DNA of 64,000 bases from Amphimedon queenslandica (taxonomy: Eukaryota > Porifera > Demospongiae > Haplosclerida > Niphatidae), in NCBI RefSeq assembly GCF_000090795.2, contig NW_003546450.1, forward strand, positions 61,254-125,253, written 5' to 3'. The notes under the pieces were generated by a model, which did no database searches, was not told the origin of the DNA, and saw only the letters and a list, made by a program, of their open reading frames with translations. Every line of letters starts with the position of its first letter. Within the stretch, counting starts at the first letter, position 1. Positions 11,767 to 22,917 of the stretch are shown here, in pieces. Both the position numbers and the translations under genes were made by a program.

Positions 11767-11922
11767 AACTACGCCAGAAAATCTATAATATTTTTTTCCT
11801 CTTAATTAAAGTGAGAGATGAAATGGTATCTTTTATTACAAGTTCTGCTATTAAATAATTATTAATCATTCATGATCTTTCTTTTATAATAATAATTATA
11901 ATAGTGAATATTATTGTGTCTT

Positions 11923-13724
11923 TTAAAATTCGATTTCAAATTCAAAGTAAGAGGGATCAAAATTGTGCACGCGGACATAGCCATCCTCCCCACCACTGCT
12001 GTAACTATTGGGAAAGAAGAAAAAAAAATAGTAAAACATTGAAATAATTTCAAATCTCTTGAGACAATAAGTCTTGTACTGTACCTCTTCCCATTTGGAT
12101 GAAACTTGAGCGAGTTTATAGGACCAAAGTGACCTTTGACTCGGCCTATCTCCTCAGCATGAATCAAATGAAAGAACCTAAATTTTTAAAATGTGTGATT
12201 ACTAATGAATAAAAGAATAATAATTGACTATAATTTACTTTGCTTCAAATTTTCCAGATTTTGTTGTCGTCGTAGTGACTTCCATTGCCTCCTGACCACC
12301 TCCTAAAACAACCTGTAAGAGGAAGTAGTTAATTAACTATTAGGTAATGGTTAATTAATGGCTCACATGATCCTTGATTGGAGAGATTGCAGCAGAATTG
12401 ACTGGTCTATCAGTTCTGAATGTCTTAATAAGACTCAGTTCATCGACATCATATAACTGAAAGAAAAGAGGAATATTAATCTATGAAAATGAGATTGTCC
12501 TACCATAGCATTGCAGTCTTTGGACGATGTTATGATCATTGTCTTGTCTTGGCTTAACTGAAGATCAGTAACAGTTCCTCTATGCATGTGTTGTTGCTTA
12601 ATACACTTATTGTTCTACAGATAAGAAAAATCATTAATTTTTTTCATAAACTTCAAAATAATGTAATTTTCAAAATTTGTAAAAAAAACCAATTTCGATC
12701 GGAATGTCTCAAACTTGTCATACAACATAAGAACATGTATACGCATCGGAAAAGATTTTTAAAATTGAGAATTCTCTCCTTTTCAATTTTGGCAAATTTT
12801 GGACAAAATCCCTGTACTATAGTACAGGGTGTTGTACTATAATAGTACAGGGTATTTGGCCCAATTTTGGAGCAACTCGAAAAATTCATTAAAAATCCAA
12901 ATTTGATCGGAATCAGTTCAAACTTTCTACACAACATTAGAGCATGTATATGTATCAGGAAAAATTATAAAAACAAAAAATTCTCTCCTAGCCATTTTCG
13001 ACAAAATACCATGGGCTATAGTACAGGGTACTTAGTCAAATTTTAAAGAAACTTAAAATCCCCATACTTCCTACTTACTCTATAGTCATAGTGACGAACT
13101 TTACCATCAGCATGTCCAGTTATTATAAATTCGTCAAAAGGACCCCAAAGGCCACTACTGACTCTCTCTCCTTCCACTTTTATCCTAGACACCGCCCCCT
13201 CGTTTGAACGAGTGTCGTATACAAATATCTCACAGTCTACGTCTTTCCTGTCCTCGGTACTGAACATAAGGAGGTTTCCAAGATGTGAGAAACCACACGA
13301 ACGAATGGCACTACTTGTATTCCAGGTCTGTATGGCCACGCCCTTTTCGCAATCCCATAGTTTAGCCGTGTCGTCGGCAGCGCCAGTCAGCACTAGGGTG
13401 GAGTCAACTATTAAAAATTAATTATTAAGAATAATAATCAATTAATTATGGGTGTGGCTAAATATATTTATTAATTTGGTGGATACGGTTGACGTCAATG
13501 CACCAGACTGCACCGTTGTGGCCATTGTATGTGCCAAGCCTTTCTCCATTGTCTGAGTACCAAACTGTCGGCTTGTGGTCTTTGGCTACAGAAAAGAGCA
13601 GGTCTCCGTCGTAATTGTACCGTATTTGTGTTATGGCCCTCTCGTGTCCATGGAGCATTAGAGGACGCTAAGGGAAAAGAACAAGAAAATATTTAAAAGA
13701 TGAAAAATCCTTTTGATTTACCAT
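11923..13724 (-). CDS. EIF3I: EIF3I, translation initiation factor 3 subunit I
   Basis: This encodes the WD40 propeller subunit of eIF3, needed for 43S assembly. The N-terminus reads [20 protein letters not shown], followed by [20 protein letters not shown] and [16 protein letters not shown], near-identical in pattern to human eIF3i. Later blades include [20 protein letters not shown] and [19 protein letters not shown], and the end is [20 protein letters not shown] before a short EIEF tail. The first coding exon is only the ATG at 13724-13722, directly followed by a GTAAAT donor; the next exon starts CGTCCTCTAATGCTC. An intron at 12630-13060 holds subfamily A repeats. A second ATG four codons into exon 2 (RPLM) could serve if the micro-exon is skipped. 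Confidence 0.93.
12625..13060. repeat. Subfamily A repeats in an EIF3I intron
   Basis: Roughly two and a half units lie in reverse orientation on the plus strand, which is sense for the gene. CCCTGTACTATAGTACAGGG is at 12809-12828, followed at once by a second, overlapping imperfect palindrome (GTACTATAATAGTACAGGG). The core ACACAACATTAGAGCATGTA follows near 12930. Confidence 0.88.
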
Positions 13725-13734
13725 TGTGAGCACG

Positions 13735-14260
13735 TGAAAATTAATTATGGGCGGGGTTGAGAGGGGATTGGATAAGCGCGGGGGTGTCATTTGCGCATGC
13801 TCCGTTCATACGTGGGCGTTGTGTGTAAAAGGGCGGGGCTGGGCAGGTGATATTAGTACGCATGCGCAGTGTAAAGCCTTGGGAAGTGAACTGACTCCAA
13901 GGAGACCGAGGCTTGTCCTTTCTTCCTTCTTCTTGTTTAGTCTTTATCTTCTTCGATCTTCTAACTGGGGGCATCTTTACATATCTCCGCAGTCTCTTCT
14001 ACCTCAGACCTTATACTTAGTGTATCATTAAAGGCATCTGCGTGGTCTGTTGTACACGCTTTTGCCTCTCTTTGAAGAAAAGGCACCTCGAGCCAACTTG
14101 CAAACATTCAGCCACAAAGAGCTCCAAAGCACTTTGGAAGTGATCCCTCATCTCTTGTACGTCACGCAACTTTAATTTTACTCCTTTTATAACCTGTTCT
14201 ATCTGCTCTCTCCCTTCTTTATTAGGGTTTACACAGTGGTATAATCTGCTGTGAGTTTAC
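13735..14260 (-). other. Protein-like segments in changing frames upstream of EIF3I
   Basis: The minus strand reads NPNKEGREQIEQVIKGVKLK, then LRDVQEMRDHFQSALELFVA and ECLQVGSRCLFFKERQK from about 14250 to 14085. It then continues in another frame as ACTTDHADAFNDTLSIRSEV and EETAEICKDAPS. A third frame starts MPPVRRSKKIKTKQEEGRKD near 13974. The composition is coding-like and probably helical, but I cannot join the parts by convincing GT-AG introns and I do not recognise a family. It may be a decayed gene, or a small gene with unusual splicing. Confidence 0.25.
13857..13870. promoter_or_regulatory. NRF1-like palindromic site upstream of EIF3I
   Basis: ACGCATGCGCAGT, about 135 bp upstream of the EIF3I start, matches the NRF1 consensus TGCGCATGCGCA except at its first base. 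A second half-like match, TTGCGCATGC, is at 13791-13800. The surrounding 120 bp is the most GC-rich stretch nearby, as expected for a promoter. Confidence 0.55.
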
Positions 14261-14656
14261 AAAGGCTATCTGTCTCTACAGAGACCAGTTAGACGTGAAT
14301 TTCGAACCAGAGTGGGGAGATATTAGCTAGCACCCCTTGTACTTCCTAGTGCTGTGAGTGTAGCCAAATTCTCATCATGTGTATTTATGATAACTGTAAC
14401 AAGTTTGTGTGTGTGGTAGTCTCAGTTATAACAACCAGTACCTTTCATTATAAATATGTTTATTTATATTATTGCTTTCGTTTTGGGTACTTTATAATTA
14501 ATAATTCACACCTTTTAATGTAACCTAGTTTGATTAAATTTCCTTGTTTCCTTTGACGTTTTGCTTTTCCTTTATCCTAGGTTTCCTCCTTTTTTCATTG
14601 ATTTGATTTTCAAATTCTATTTACCTGTAAATTATATATTTATTCCTCAATACACG

Positions 14657-15138
14657 ATGAGTATCAAGATCAATCCCACTAATGGAAAGACAGTCCCACT
14701 TGAGGTTGTACCTCGTGGCACCAGCCTTCATCAATTTGCCTTTATGAAAACCAAATCAACAGACAGAGAAGTAAGAAGAGAAGTAATGGCTGAACTTGAA
14801 TTCTTTTCCTTGTACTAGGATTATGACGATCCTTTCTATGTGATGGATGTGAAGAGACTGGCTGATCTATACCAGCTGTGGAGAGAATCTCTTCCCTCCA
14901 TTAAACCATATTACGGTATGCATCTCAGTATAGGATAATATGATTATGTACATGTACTTTATTTAAACTGGGAATTGCCGTGGGTTGATTAGATACCCGC
15001 CAACTCTTATAGTATTTTTTGAAATTGTTTTGACTTATTTTTGTTATTCTATGAGTCGTGTAGCTAGGCAGAGCCCGTCATAATAATCGTTGCCTCCTTT
15101 TAGCTTTATTCACTGTACATATGTACACCTTAAAATTC

Positions 15139-15189
<51 letters not shown>

Positions 15190-17571
15190 GCTGTCAAGTG
15201 TAATGAAGACCCAGTCTTGCTTTCTTTATTATCTCATCTCGGAACTGGTTTTGATTGCGCCAGTAAAGGCGAGATCAGTCGCCTACTAGAGATGGGAGTT
15301 TCACCCGGAGACATCATATTTGCTAATCCTTGCAAGCAGACATCACACATTAAGTAAGTATATGTGTACAAGTTCATATGAAATTATTTAAGTGTGAAGT
15401 GTATGTTTTGACCATGCTTATAGCCTTATATTTATCCCTGTTCTCCTTAATCCATTTTAGTGCTTGAATAAACTTGGCATTCTTTGCTATAGTACAATTG
15501 TATTTATAATCTGAATTTAATTTTAGTATCTCCCTTTCCTTTTAATAACACATTAGTAAATATTGGTTAATTGATTTAGTAGTGATGATAGCTACATCAT
15601 TGTTGGCATGATACTCTCACACACACCCACTCACTCTCTTCCCCTCTCTCTCTTTGATAGATATGCAGCAAGGAAGGGAATTTCTCTAGTCACTTTTGAC
15701 AATGAGATGGAATTACATAAAATGGCCACTCACCACAGCAATGCAAAGTGAGCTAGACCATGGTCATGCATGGTACATGCATTTAGCTTATAATTACATG
15801 TAAGCTCAAGTTCTAATTTATGCTTTTTTTTTCTAGGCTAGTGGTACGTATTTGTGCCGATGATCCCACTGCTCGTTGTCAGTTAGGAGTCAAGTTTGGT
15901 TGCTCTGTGACTGATGCCTGTAGCATGTTACATGTTGCTAAGCATCTCCAGCTACAAGTCATTGGAGTCAGGTAATAATTACCTTGGTATACACTGTTCT
16001 AGTGTATTGGAGGCTGCCAAGTTTTACTGCGTGCGTAGTACAACTGTATCATTATTTTTGTTGGTCTTTTATGACAATGGATTTATAAAGTTCGTAATTT
16101 GTGTTTGTTGTGTTCTATTTGGCTGTGATGATAAAATGATTTGCCCTCAATGAGTTCAAATCTGGTGATTACCGTTTCCCTATTATCTGAGCTTTTTAGA
16201 ACAATTAGGATAATGATTAGACTACCAATATTTATTTTGTGTGACTCTGTGTCATCTCTCTCTATCTCTCTTTCAGCTTCCATGTTGGTAGTGGCTGTCA
16301 GACTCCTGATGCTTACAGGGTTGCTTTGGAAATGGCCCACGAAGTTTTTGAATATGCTGTAAGAGAGAGAGACAATATTCATGTACATGTATTACTAATT
16401 AGCTTTCTTTCTTCATAGGATACTGTTGGGTATCATTTCAATTTCCTGGACATAGGAGGAGGTTTCCCTGGATCTGATACAGAGCTGGCTCTCTTCCAAG
16501 AGGTTGCCAGTACAATCAATCTCAGCATTGGCAGACTGTTCTCTGATAGACATGACCTTAACATCATTGCTGAGCCAGGTCAGTATGTGTATTACACATA
16601 TGTCATCATTAATATAGTATCATTTGCTTCCCATACCTTTGTGTGTGGTGTGTGATAATATTTTCTGTAAACATGCATTGATCAGCATTATGTTATTTCA
16701 TTCTCACCTCATTTTAACAATTTTAATTACATTTTTATATCATTTTTTAATTTAAGGTCGCTACTTTGCTTCTTCCTGTTTCTCGCTTGCTGTGCAAGTT
16801 ACCAGTAAACGTGTCACGTCCTCCTCCCCTTCATCTGAGAATGAATCCTTCATGTATTATGTGAATGATGGGGTCTATGGCTCTTTTAATTGTCTGATAT
16901 ATGATCATGCCATCGTGCAACCTCGAGTGTTGGAGGTATGCCAATTTATGTCCTCTTTTTTAACACTACTTATTTGTGTTGTGTATTTTTATGACTAATT
17001 TATTATTTTAGTTGATTACTCTTTTCATGTAATGATAATGCAGTATTAAAATATTTTTTTCTATTTTAGAATTCTACTATCACCAGATCTTCTAATTCTA
17101 CCTACTCTTGCAGCATTTGGGGTCCGACCTGTGACAGTCTTGATAAGATATGTACTGCTCTCCTTCCAGAGGTCACAGTGGGTGATTGGATCCAGTTTGA
17201 AGACATGGGGGCGTATACCATATCTGGCCATTCAAGCTTTAATGGTTTCGTCAAGCCGAAAGTGTTTTATTGTTTAAGGGAAGAAGACAAGTGAGTCTGT
17301 TAATGACCTGTGGTATGTTAAGAGCAATATTATTGCCTTGAGTATAATCTGACTTTTTTTACCTCTTGCATTTAAAATATTTATGTTGCATACAGTAACT
17401 AGTTGTTGATTAAGTTTTATGATTTATAGGGAAAGCTTTGAGGATGTCTTCATGAACTTGTTGACAAGCAGGGTGGCTGTTTCTCTTCCTTCTCTATGTG
17501 AAACTGCAATACAGAATACAGGGAATAGCGTTTTAGCTGTTGTCGCTACTGAACTTAAAGTTACTTGCTAA
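14657..17571 (+). CDS. ODC1: Ornithine decarboxylase, copy 1
   Basis: Ten exons (14657-14770, 14819-14915, 15191-15353, 15661-15747, 15837-15971, 16277-16358, 16419-16578, 16757-16935, 17070-17290, 17430-17571) close in frame to give 459 residues; human ODC is 461. It makes putrescine from ornithine with PLP. The PLP lysine lies in [10 protein letters not shown] (human K69). FHVGSGC carries human H197 and S200, followed by DIGGGFPGS and AEPGRYFA (human R277). Substrate residues are in [12 protein letters not shown] (human D332) and [10 protein letters not shown] (human C360 and D361). The antizyme-binding segment is recognisable ([16 protein letters not shown]). The C-terminal tail lacks the human sequence. 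All catalytic residues I can place are intact, so it should be active. Confidence 0.93.
15140..15190. repeat. (CT)n tract at ODC copy 1 exon 3 acceptor
   Basis: About 45 bp of CT dinucleotide runs into the CTCCAG acceptor. Copy 2 has a shorter CT run at the same place (18645-18665), so the tract length has changed since the duplication. Confidence 0.95.
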
Positions 17572-17975
17572 TATTGTCCTCTTCTCCCTCTCTCTTTTTC
17601 TTTCTCTACCTTATTATTTAAAAGTTTATTTATTGTTGTTAGAGACTTAAAATTTAATGGAGGGTGTGACCCAAATTATAACAATTTGAATTAAGCAATT
17701 TTGGTAGTTGTGTTCGGGACGGAAGGACAGTTAAGATCATACGAGAGTAGCCAGCATCCCTATTAACTTCCAGTGCAGTGTGGTGAGTGCAGCAACAGTT
17801 ACAGCTAGTTTAGTGCGTGTCTTCTATTGTAATAGTTTTAATAGCTATAAGATCTATTGCTGGATTTGCACATGATTTTAAAATCCGAACTGTTGCTTTG
17901 TCTTTTGTTCCCGGTCTTAGTACTGTATAGCTAATCATCTCTCAGTTCCTGAACACTGACAAGTAGCTCAACACA
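17572..17975. other. Intergenic region and 5' UTR of ODC copy 2
   Basis: There is no gene here. The stretch GAGAGTAGCCAGCATCCC, then ACTTCCAGTGCAGTG (about 17742-17780), matches GGGGAGATATTAGCTAGCAC and ACTTCCTAGTGCTGTG upstream of copy 1 (about 14312-14358). The duplicated block therefore includes the promoter or first untranslated exon. Confidence 0.6.
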
Positions 17976-20900
17976 ATGAGTAATATTAGGATCAAGTTTA
18001 AAAATGAAAAGACAGTCCCACTTGAGGTCATACCTCATAGCACCAGCCTTCATCAATTTGCTTTTATCAAAGCCAATTCAACAGACAGCGATGAGGTATA
18101 AAGCCAAGCAACTTTTGTGGTTACTTTATAAATGGAACAGATACAAGATCAAAGTAACCACAGAAGTTGCTAGCTAGCAACATGCTGTTGCGCATGGTAC
18201 TTATATAAATTCTCTGTGATGGATGGTATAGGATTATGATGATCCTTTCTATTTAATGGATGTGAAGAGACTGGCTGATCGCTACCAGTTATGGAGAGAT
18301 ACTCTTCCCTCCATTAAACCATATTATGGTACATACATTGTGCATTGCATTGTGCTTTGTATTGTGGGTATAGCTCAACATACACTAGGCAACATCTTGC
18401 TAGCAAATTTGTGGTTACTTCGATCTTGTAAGCAATGACACGTTGCCAGAAATAGAAGGCTGTTCTATTTCTGGCAACATGTTGCTTACAAGATCAAAGT
18501 AAATCATAAATGTTGCTCTAGGAGCTGATGCCTAGTGTATGGGGCCTTAATGAAACAATAAGTAGATTTTATTATTTTGTGCTTGACTAATATTGTCTTA
18601 TTCTGCAATGATGGAGAGACCATTGTGGTGCCTCTTTTAATTCCCCACTCTCTCTCTCTCTCTCCAGCTGTCAAGTGTAATGAAGACCCAGTCTTGCTTT
18701 CTTTATTATCGCATCTTGGAACTGGTTTTGATTGCGCCAGTAAAGGTGAGATCAGTCATCTACTAGAGATGGGTATTTCACCTGGGGACATCATATTTGC
18801 TCATCCATGCAAGCAAATATCACACATAAAGTAAGTTTATGTGTAGAGTAGATCTACATGTAAAGCAAATGGTTGAAACTAATAGTTATCAGTAACCACT
18901 AAGTTGCTTCAATACAGAGGTCATTGTTAGTATAATAGAGAAATAAATGCCAGCTACGGGTGCAAGCTAGCCTTTGCTTTTTTCAAAATTTGGCTCAGGT
19001 TTTAAAATGCTAATAACTCGAAAAATATTCATCAGAAATAGCTCAAAAAATTTGGGGTGATTTGGAGCCATTTTTTTGGAAAAAAACCATGGGCTATAAG
19101 GTGGTGAAAAACCTTGTTTGTTGTACACGCATGTCCTTTATGAACTTTGAATTAATTCCTTAGTGCATTAGTAAATACCAGTGCAATTATTGGCATATAC
19201 TCATTAGGTATGCAGCAAGGAATGGGATTTCTTTAGTCACTTTTGATAATGAGATGGAGTTGCATAAAATGGCTACTCATCACAGCAATGCAAAGTAAGC
19301 TGGCTAGACCATAATCATATACATACATGCATGTATGTGGCTTTTATTTTATAATCTTAATTATACAATAATTTTTTCTAGGCTAGTGGTACGTATTTGT
19401 GCTGATGATTCTATTGCTCGAGCTCAGCTAGGAGTCAAGTTTGGTCGCTCTGTGGCTGATGCCTGTAGCTTGCTGAATGATGCTAAACGCCTGCAGTTAC
19501 AAGTCATTGGAGTATGGTAACAAGCATACTATTATGTACTATGTTCATATGTATTGCGAGCTGCCAAAATTTTACTATACAAGGATGTAATACAATTGTA
19601 TTATTGTTTGATCATCTTTTATAGCAATGGGATTATATTCAAATACTTGAGTTATATTGGTGGTGTATTGATGAACTTAATGTTTTCAAATATTGTGATA
19701 ATTATCTGCCTCAATTGAAACAGTTTAGACTATTGGTATAATATTTATTTTGTGCTACTATTTATGTGTCGTCTATTTCTGTTTCAGCTTCCATCTTGGT
19801 ACCAGATGTCAGACTCCTGATGCTTACAGGATTGCTTTGGAAATGGCCCATGAAGTCTTTGAATATGCTGTAAGAGAGAGAAAGAATGTACATGTATTAT
19901 TAATTAGCTTTCTTTCTTCATAGGATACTGTTGGGTATCATTTCAATTTCCTGGACATAGGAGGAGGTTTCCCTGGATCTGATACAGAGCTGGCTCTCTT
20001 CCAAGAGGTTGCCAGTACAATCAATCTCAGTATTGGCAGACTGTTCTCTGATAGACACGACCTTAACATCATTGCTGAGCCAGGTCAGTATGTAACTGTG
20101 TATGCACTTTACTTAATCTCATTAACATTTAATGATCAGAATGTCATTTCCCCATGCAATTTTAATTGGATTTCTTATTTCAGGTCGCTACTTTGCTTCT
20201 TCCTGTTTCTCACTTGCTGTACAAGTTACCAGTAAACGTCTCCCATCATCTGAGAATGAATCCTTCATGTATTATGTGAATGACGGAGTCTATGGCTCCT
20301 TTAATTGTCTGATACATGATCCTGCCAAAGTGCAACCAAAAGTGCTGGAGGTATGCCATCATATTTTGTAGAATGTATATATACAGTGTGGTATTGTTGT
20401 TTTTGAGGTTTGGTTGTTTTAAAATTTTAAATTTAAATTCGAATATGTTCATGTATTGTAATAAAAATTTTTAGGGTCCCACTGTCACCAGTTCTTCCAA
20501 TCCTACCTACTCTTGTGTTATTTGGGGTCCAACCTGTGCCCGTCGTGATAAAGTCTGCACTGCTCTCCTTCCAGAGGTCACAGTGGGCGATTGGATCCAG
20601 TTTGAAGACATGGGGGCGTACACCATATCTGGCCATTCAAACTTTAATGGTTTCAGCAGGCCAAAAGTGTTTTATTGTTTAAGAGAAGAAGACAAGTGAG
20701 TCTGTTAATGACCTGTGGTGTGTTCATGACTATTTTGAGACCATTTACGCCTTTGTAATGAGCACAATGGGGCTAATTTGATATCCCCCTTTCTGTGTAC
20801 AATTGGACATGTGTTTGCCTCATGCTCACATGTGCATGTGTTTTGCATGTGACGGTTTTATGGCAAAGGAAATGATAATTTTGTAATGTACAGGCTAACA

Positions 20901-21009
20901 GTTGTTGATTGGGCTAATTTTGTTTTACTTTCCTTGTCATAGGGAGAGTTTTGAGGATGTTTTCAGGAATATATTGACAAGCAGGTCGAGCCTATCTTCG
21001 CCATCTTGA
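17976..21009 (+). CDS. Ornithine decarboxylase-like, copy 2 with altered active site
   Basis: Ten exons in the same phases as copy 1 (17976-18095, 18232-18328, 18668-18830, 19208-19294, 19382-19516, 19788-19869, 19924-20083, 20184-20350, 20475-20695, 20943-21009) give 432 residues. The PLP lysine (AVKCNEDP), [12 protein letters not shown] and the active cysteine are kept. Three usually fixed positions differ: copy 1 FHVGSGC is FHLGTRC here (human S200 to T, G201 to R), and copy 1 [10 protein letters not shown] is WGPTCARRDK (human D361 to A). D361 contacts the substrate amine. The antizyme-binding segment remains (HPCKQISHIKYAARNG). It may have a new substrate, act as an antizyme inhibitor, or be weakly active. 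There is no frame damage. Exon 7 is almost identical to copy 1, which suggests gene conversion. Confidence 0.88.
18381..18540. mobile_element. Palindromic MITE, ACACTAGGCAACAT family
   Basis: The element starts TACACTAGGCAACAT and ends ATGCCTAGTGTAT. Almost the whole 160 bp pairs with itself around a centre near 18460 (GAAATAGAAGGCTGTTCTA). Inner arms carry GATCTTGTAAGCAA and its complement TTGCTTACAAGATCAAAGTA. It lies in intron 2 of ODC copy 2. A fragment of the same family is at about 18118-18190. It has no coding capacity. Confidence 0.85.
18955..19110. repeat. Single subfamily B repeat unit in ODC copy 2
   Basis: One unit lies in an intron. It is recognised by GCTAATAACTCGAAAAATAT, TTTGGGGTGATTTGGAGCC and AAACCATGGGCTATAAGG. 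Copy 1 lacks it at the matching intron, so it arrived after the gene duplication or was lost from copy 1. Confidence 0.85.
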
Positions 21010-21486
21010 TGTAAACTGCTTTGCTGAGAACCTGTTACCTGTCTTAGATGCTATGTTACTTAATTGCTAGTATTATATCCTCTCTTTGTCTCAAACCTCT
21101 TTCCCTTCCCTAGCTTTCATTATTTGTTAACGTTAGAATAAAAGAAAATTAATTTATCAAAATAATAAATTTTTGATGAGAATAATAATTATTATAATAT
21201 TAATGTGTAAATGAGATTTTCATTTTCATGACTAAAAATGAATGTGACATTAAATTTGTAATAATATACTATATAGAGTAGTAATAGTAGTTTATGTACA
21301 ACATTTTACATCATGTGCGATTGTGCTGTGCATTAACCAATTAACAGATACAGCATGTTCCACAGAAAAGAACAGAGACCATAACAATAAGAAAAGCAAT
21401 TTTAAAAAGACTGAAGACTGGGCAAATAGAAAAAAACAGCATGTCATGAGATTTGTGCAGTGGGGAAATGAGGATAATTGAATAAT
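21010..21486. other. Convergent intergenic region
   Basis: AT-rich sequence between the ODC copy 2 stop and the KLF10/11 stop. AATAAA-like signals for the plus strand occur near 21137. I see no gene. Confidence 0.7.
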
Positions 21487-22581
21487 TCAAATATTTTGGT
21501 ACTGTTGAGCAGCTGCCTCTATCATTTTAAGCTGTTTCAGCTTCTCTACCTCTTGCTGCCAGAGTGGCATGCGTTTGTTAGTAGTGTGTCTCTTTATGTG
21601 TTTGGATAGGTGATCGCTCCTCATGAACTTCCGACCACAGAGAGGGCAGCCATACTTCTTCTCGCCGGTGTGCGTCCTTTTATGGCGAGCCAACTCGTCC
21701 GATCGAGCGAACCGTCTCCCGCAGTCCTCCCAGTTGCAGAGGTAAGGTTTCTCGCCAGTGTGAGTCCTTATGTGAGCTTTCAAATGTGAGCTCTTGTAGT
21801 AGGTCTTACTGCAGGATGGATAAGGACACTGATGTGGCTTGATACGACTGTCTCCTTCTGCCATTGCCACTCCTGGCTGGGTCTCTACAGTTGGGGCCAC
21901 AACTGATGTTGCTAGGACAGGTATGACTGGCATTTTCGAGATAAGCTGTGATATGAATTCTTGATTTGCTTGAGTTAGGACAATCATCTGTCCAGGAGGT
22001 AGTAGCTGACCAGTTGGAGTGAATGGTGCGACAACTACTGGTGGAGACTCCTATTAGAAAATATAAAAATATACCATCAATATTATTGTTATAATTTATT
22101 TTTATAAAAAATTACTATCACAACATTCTTTCACTTAATTACTCTTTGTTATTATGGAAAAGAGGGACATTCGGGGGTGTGTGCACTGCATTGTAAACAT
22201 TTTCTCGTACCGGTTTCTCTTTTTGTTCCGCATCAGAGTATACCTCCTCTTCTTCTAGCAGACACTCTTCCTCATTCTGCACTGCGACTATTTCTTCCGT
22301 GGGGACCTCAATGGATGATGTGTCTGTCGGGCAGGGAGTCGCAGAGGAAGAGCTGTCGTCCAAAGACGAGGCTGGAGACGGAGGGGTCCATTCTTGCTGT
22401 CTCGCTAAACTTAGGAGAGTTTCTACGGCTAGGCTGGTCCTTTGGTCCATGCTAGGTTCCTGAAAAAGACAGACAGAACGAAATAAAAACATTTAATGTT
22501 GCATGGTCCTACCTCGCCGCCGCATACAGTATGCAGAACTCCATTGTTCTGAGGAATATTCTGTGTAGCAAGTACAGACAT
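21487..22581 (-). CDS. KLF10: KLF10/11-like zinc finger transcription factor
   Basis: Exon 1 (22581-22513) starts [20 protein letters not shown]. Exon 2 (from 22459) holds an acidic Ser/Pro-rich region ([20 protein letters not shown]). The last exon carries three C2H2 fingers typical of the Sp/KLF family: [38 protein letters not shown] and [17 protein letters not shown], with TGEKP-type linkers. The flank RIKPHQ before finger 1 and [13 protein letters not shown] after finger 3 match KLF10/11 (TIEG) rather than other KLFs. It should bind GC or CACCC boxes. I could not settle the exon 2 to exon 3 junction: the last GT in exon 2 gives the wrong phase, so an earlier donor (for example after GAGAAACCG near 22210) is likely. 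The gene is head to head with PUS3. Confidence 0.85.
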
Positions 22582-22917
22582 TGTGCTTCTTCTAAGTGGC
22601 GCATAAAATGTATAAAAGCCTCTCTTTCTTCTTAGAGGGATTATTTATACTTTCTGCTAAGTTCACATTCTGTACATGTGCTACAGCCGCCTTTAGCATG
22701 AGCTCTACACGTGAAGTGGCTACTGCACGAGCTGAGCACGGGCTATGCGTCTGGCTTGCAAAATGATGTAATATTGCACCAGCCCCACCCTGTTACTCCC
22801 AGACAACGCCCATTGACTCATGAATAATAATGTGTTAATAGTTAAATGGTGCTTATTTTTTGTTGTAGGTTTTATAAGATAAGGATTAATTTTCCTGCTT
22901 TTAACAAAGCAAGAATT

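Noticed and set aside
13747-14031. 94-residue plus-strand frame
   Set aside because: It runs antisense through the EIF3I promoter and the NRF1-like sites, and has no recognisable protein pattern.
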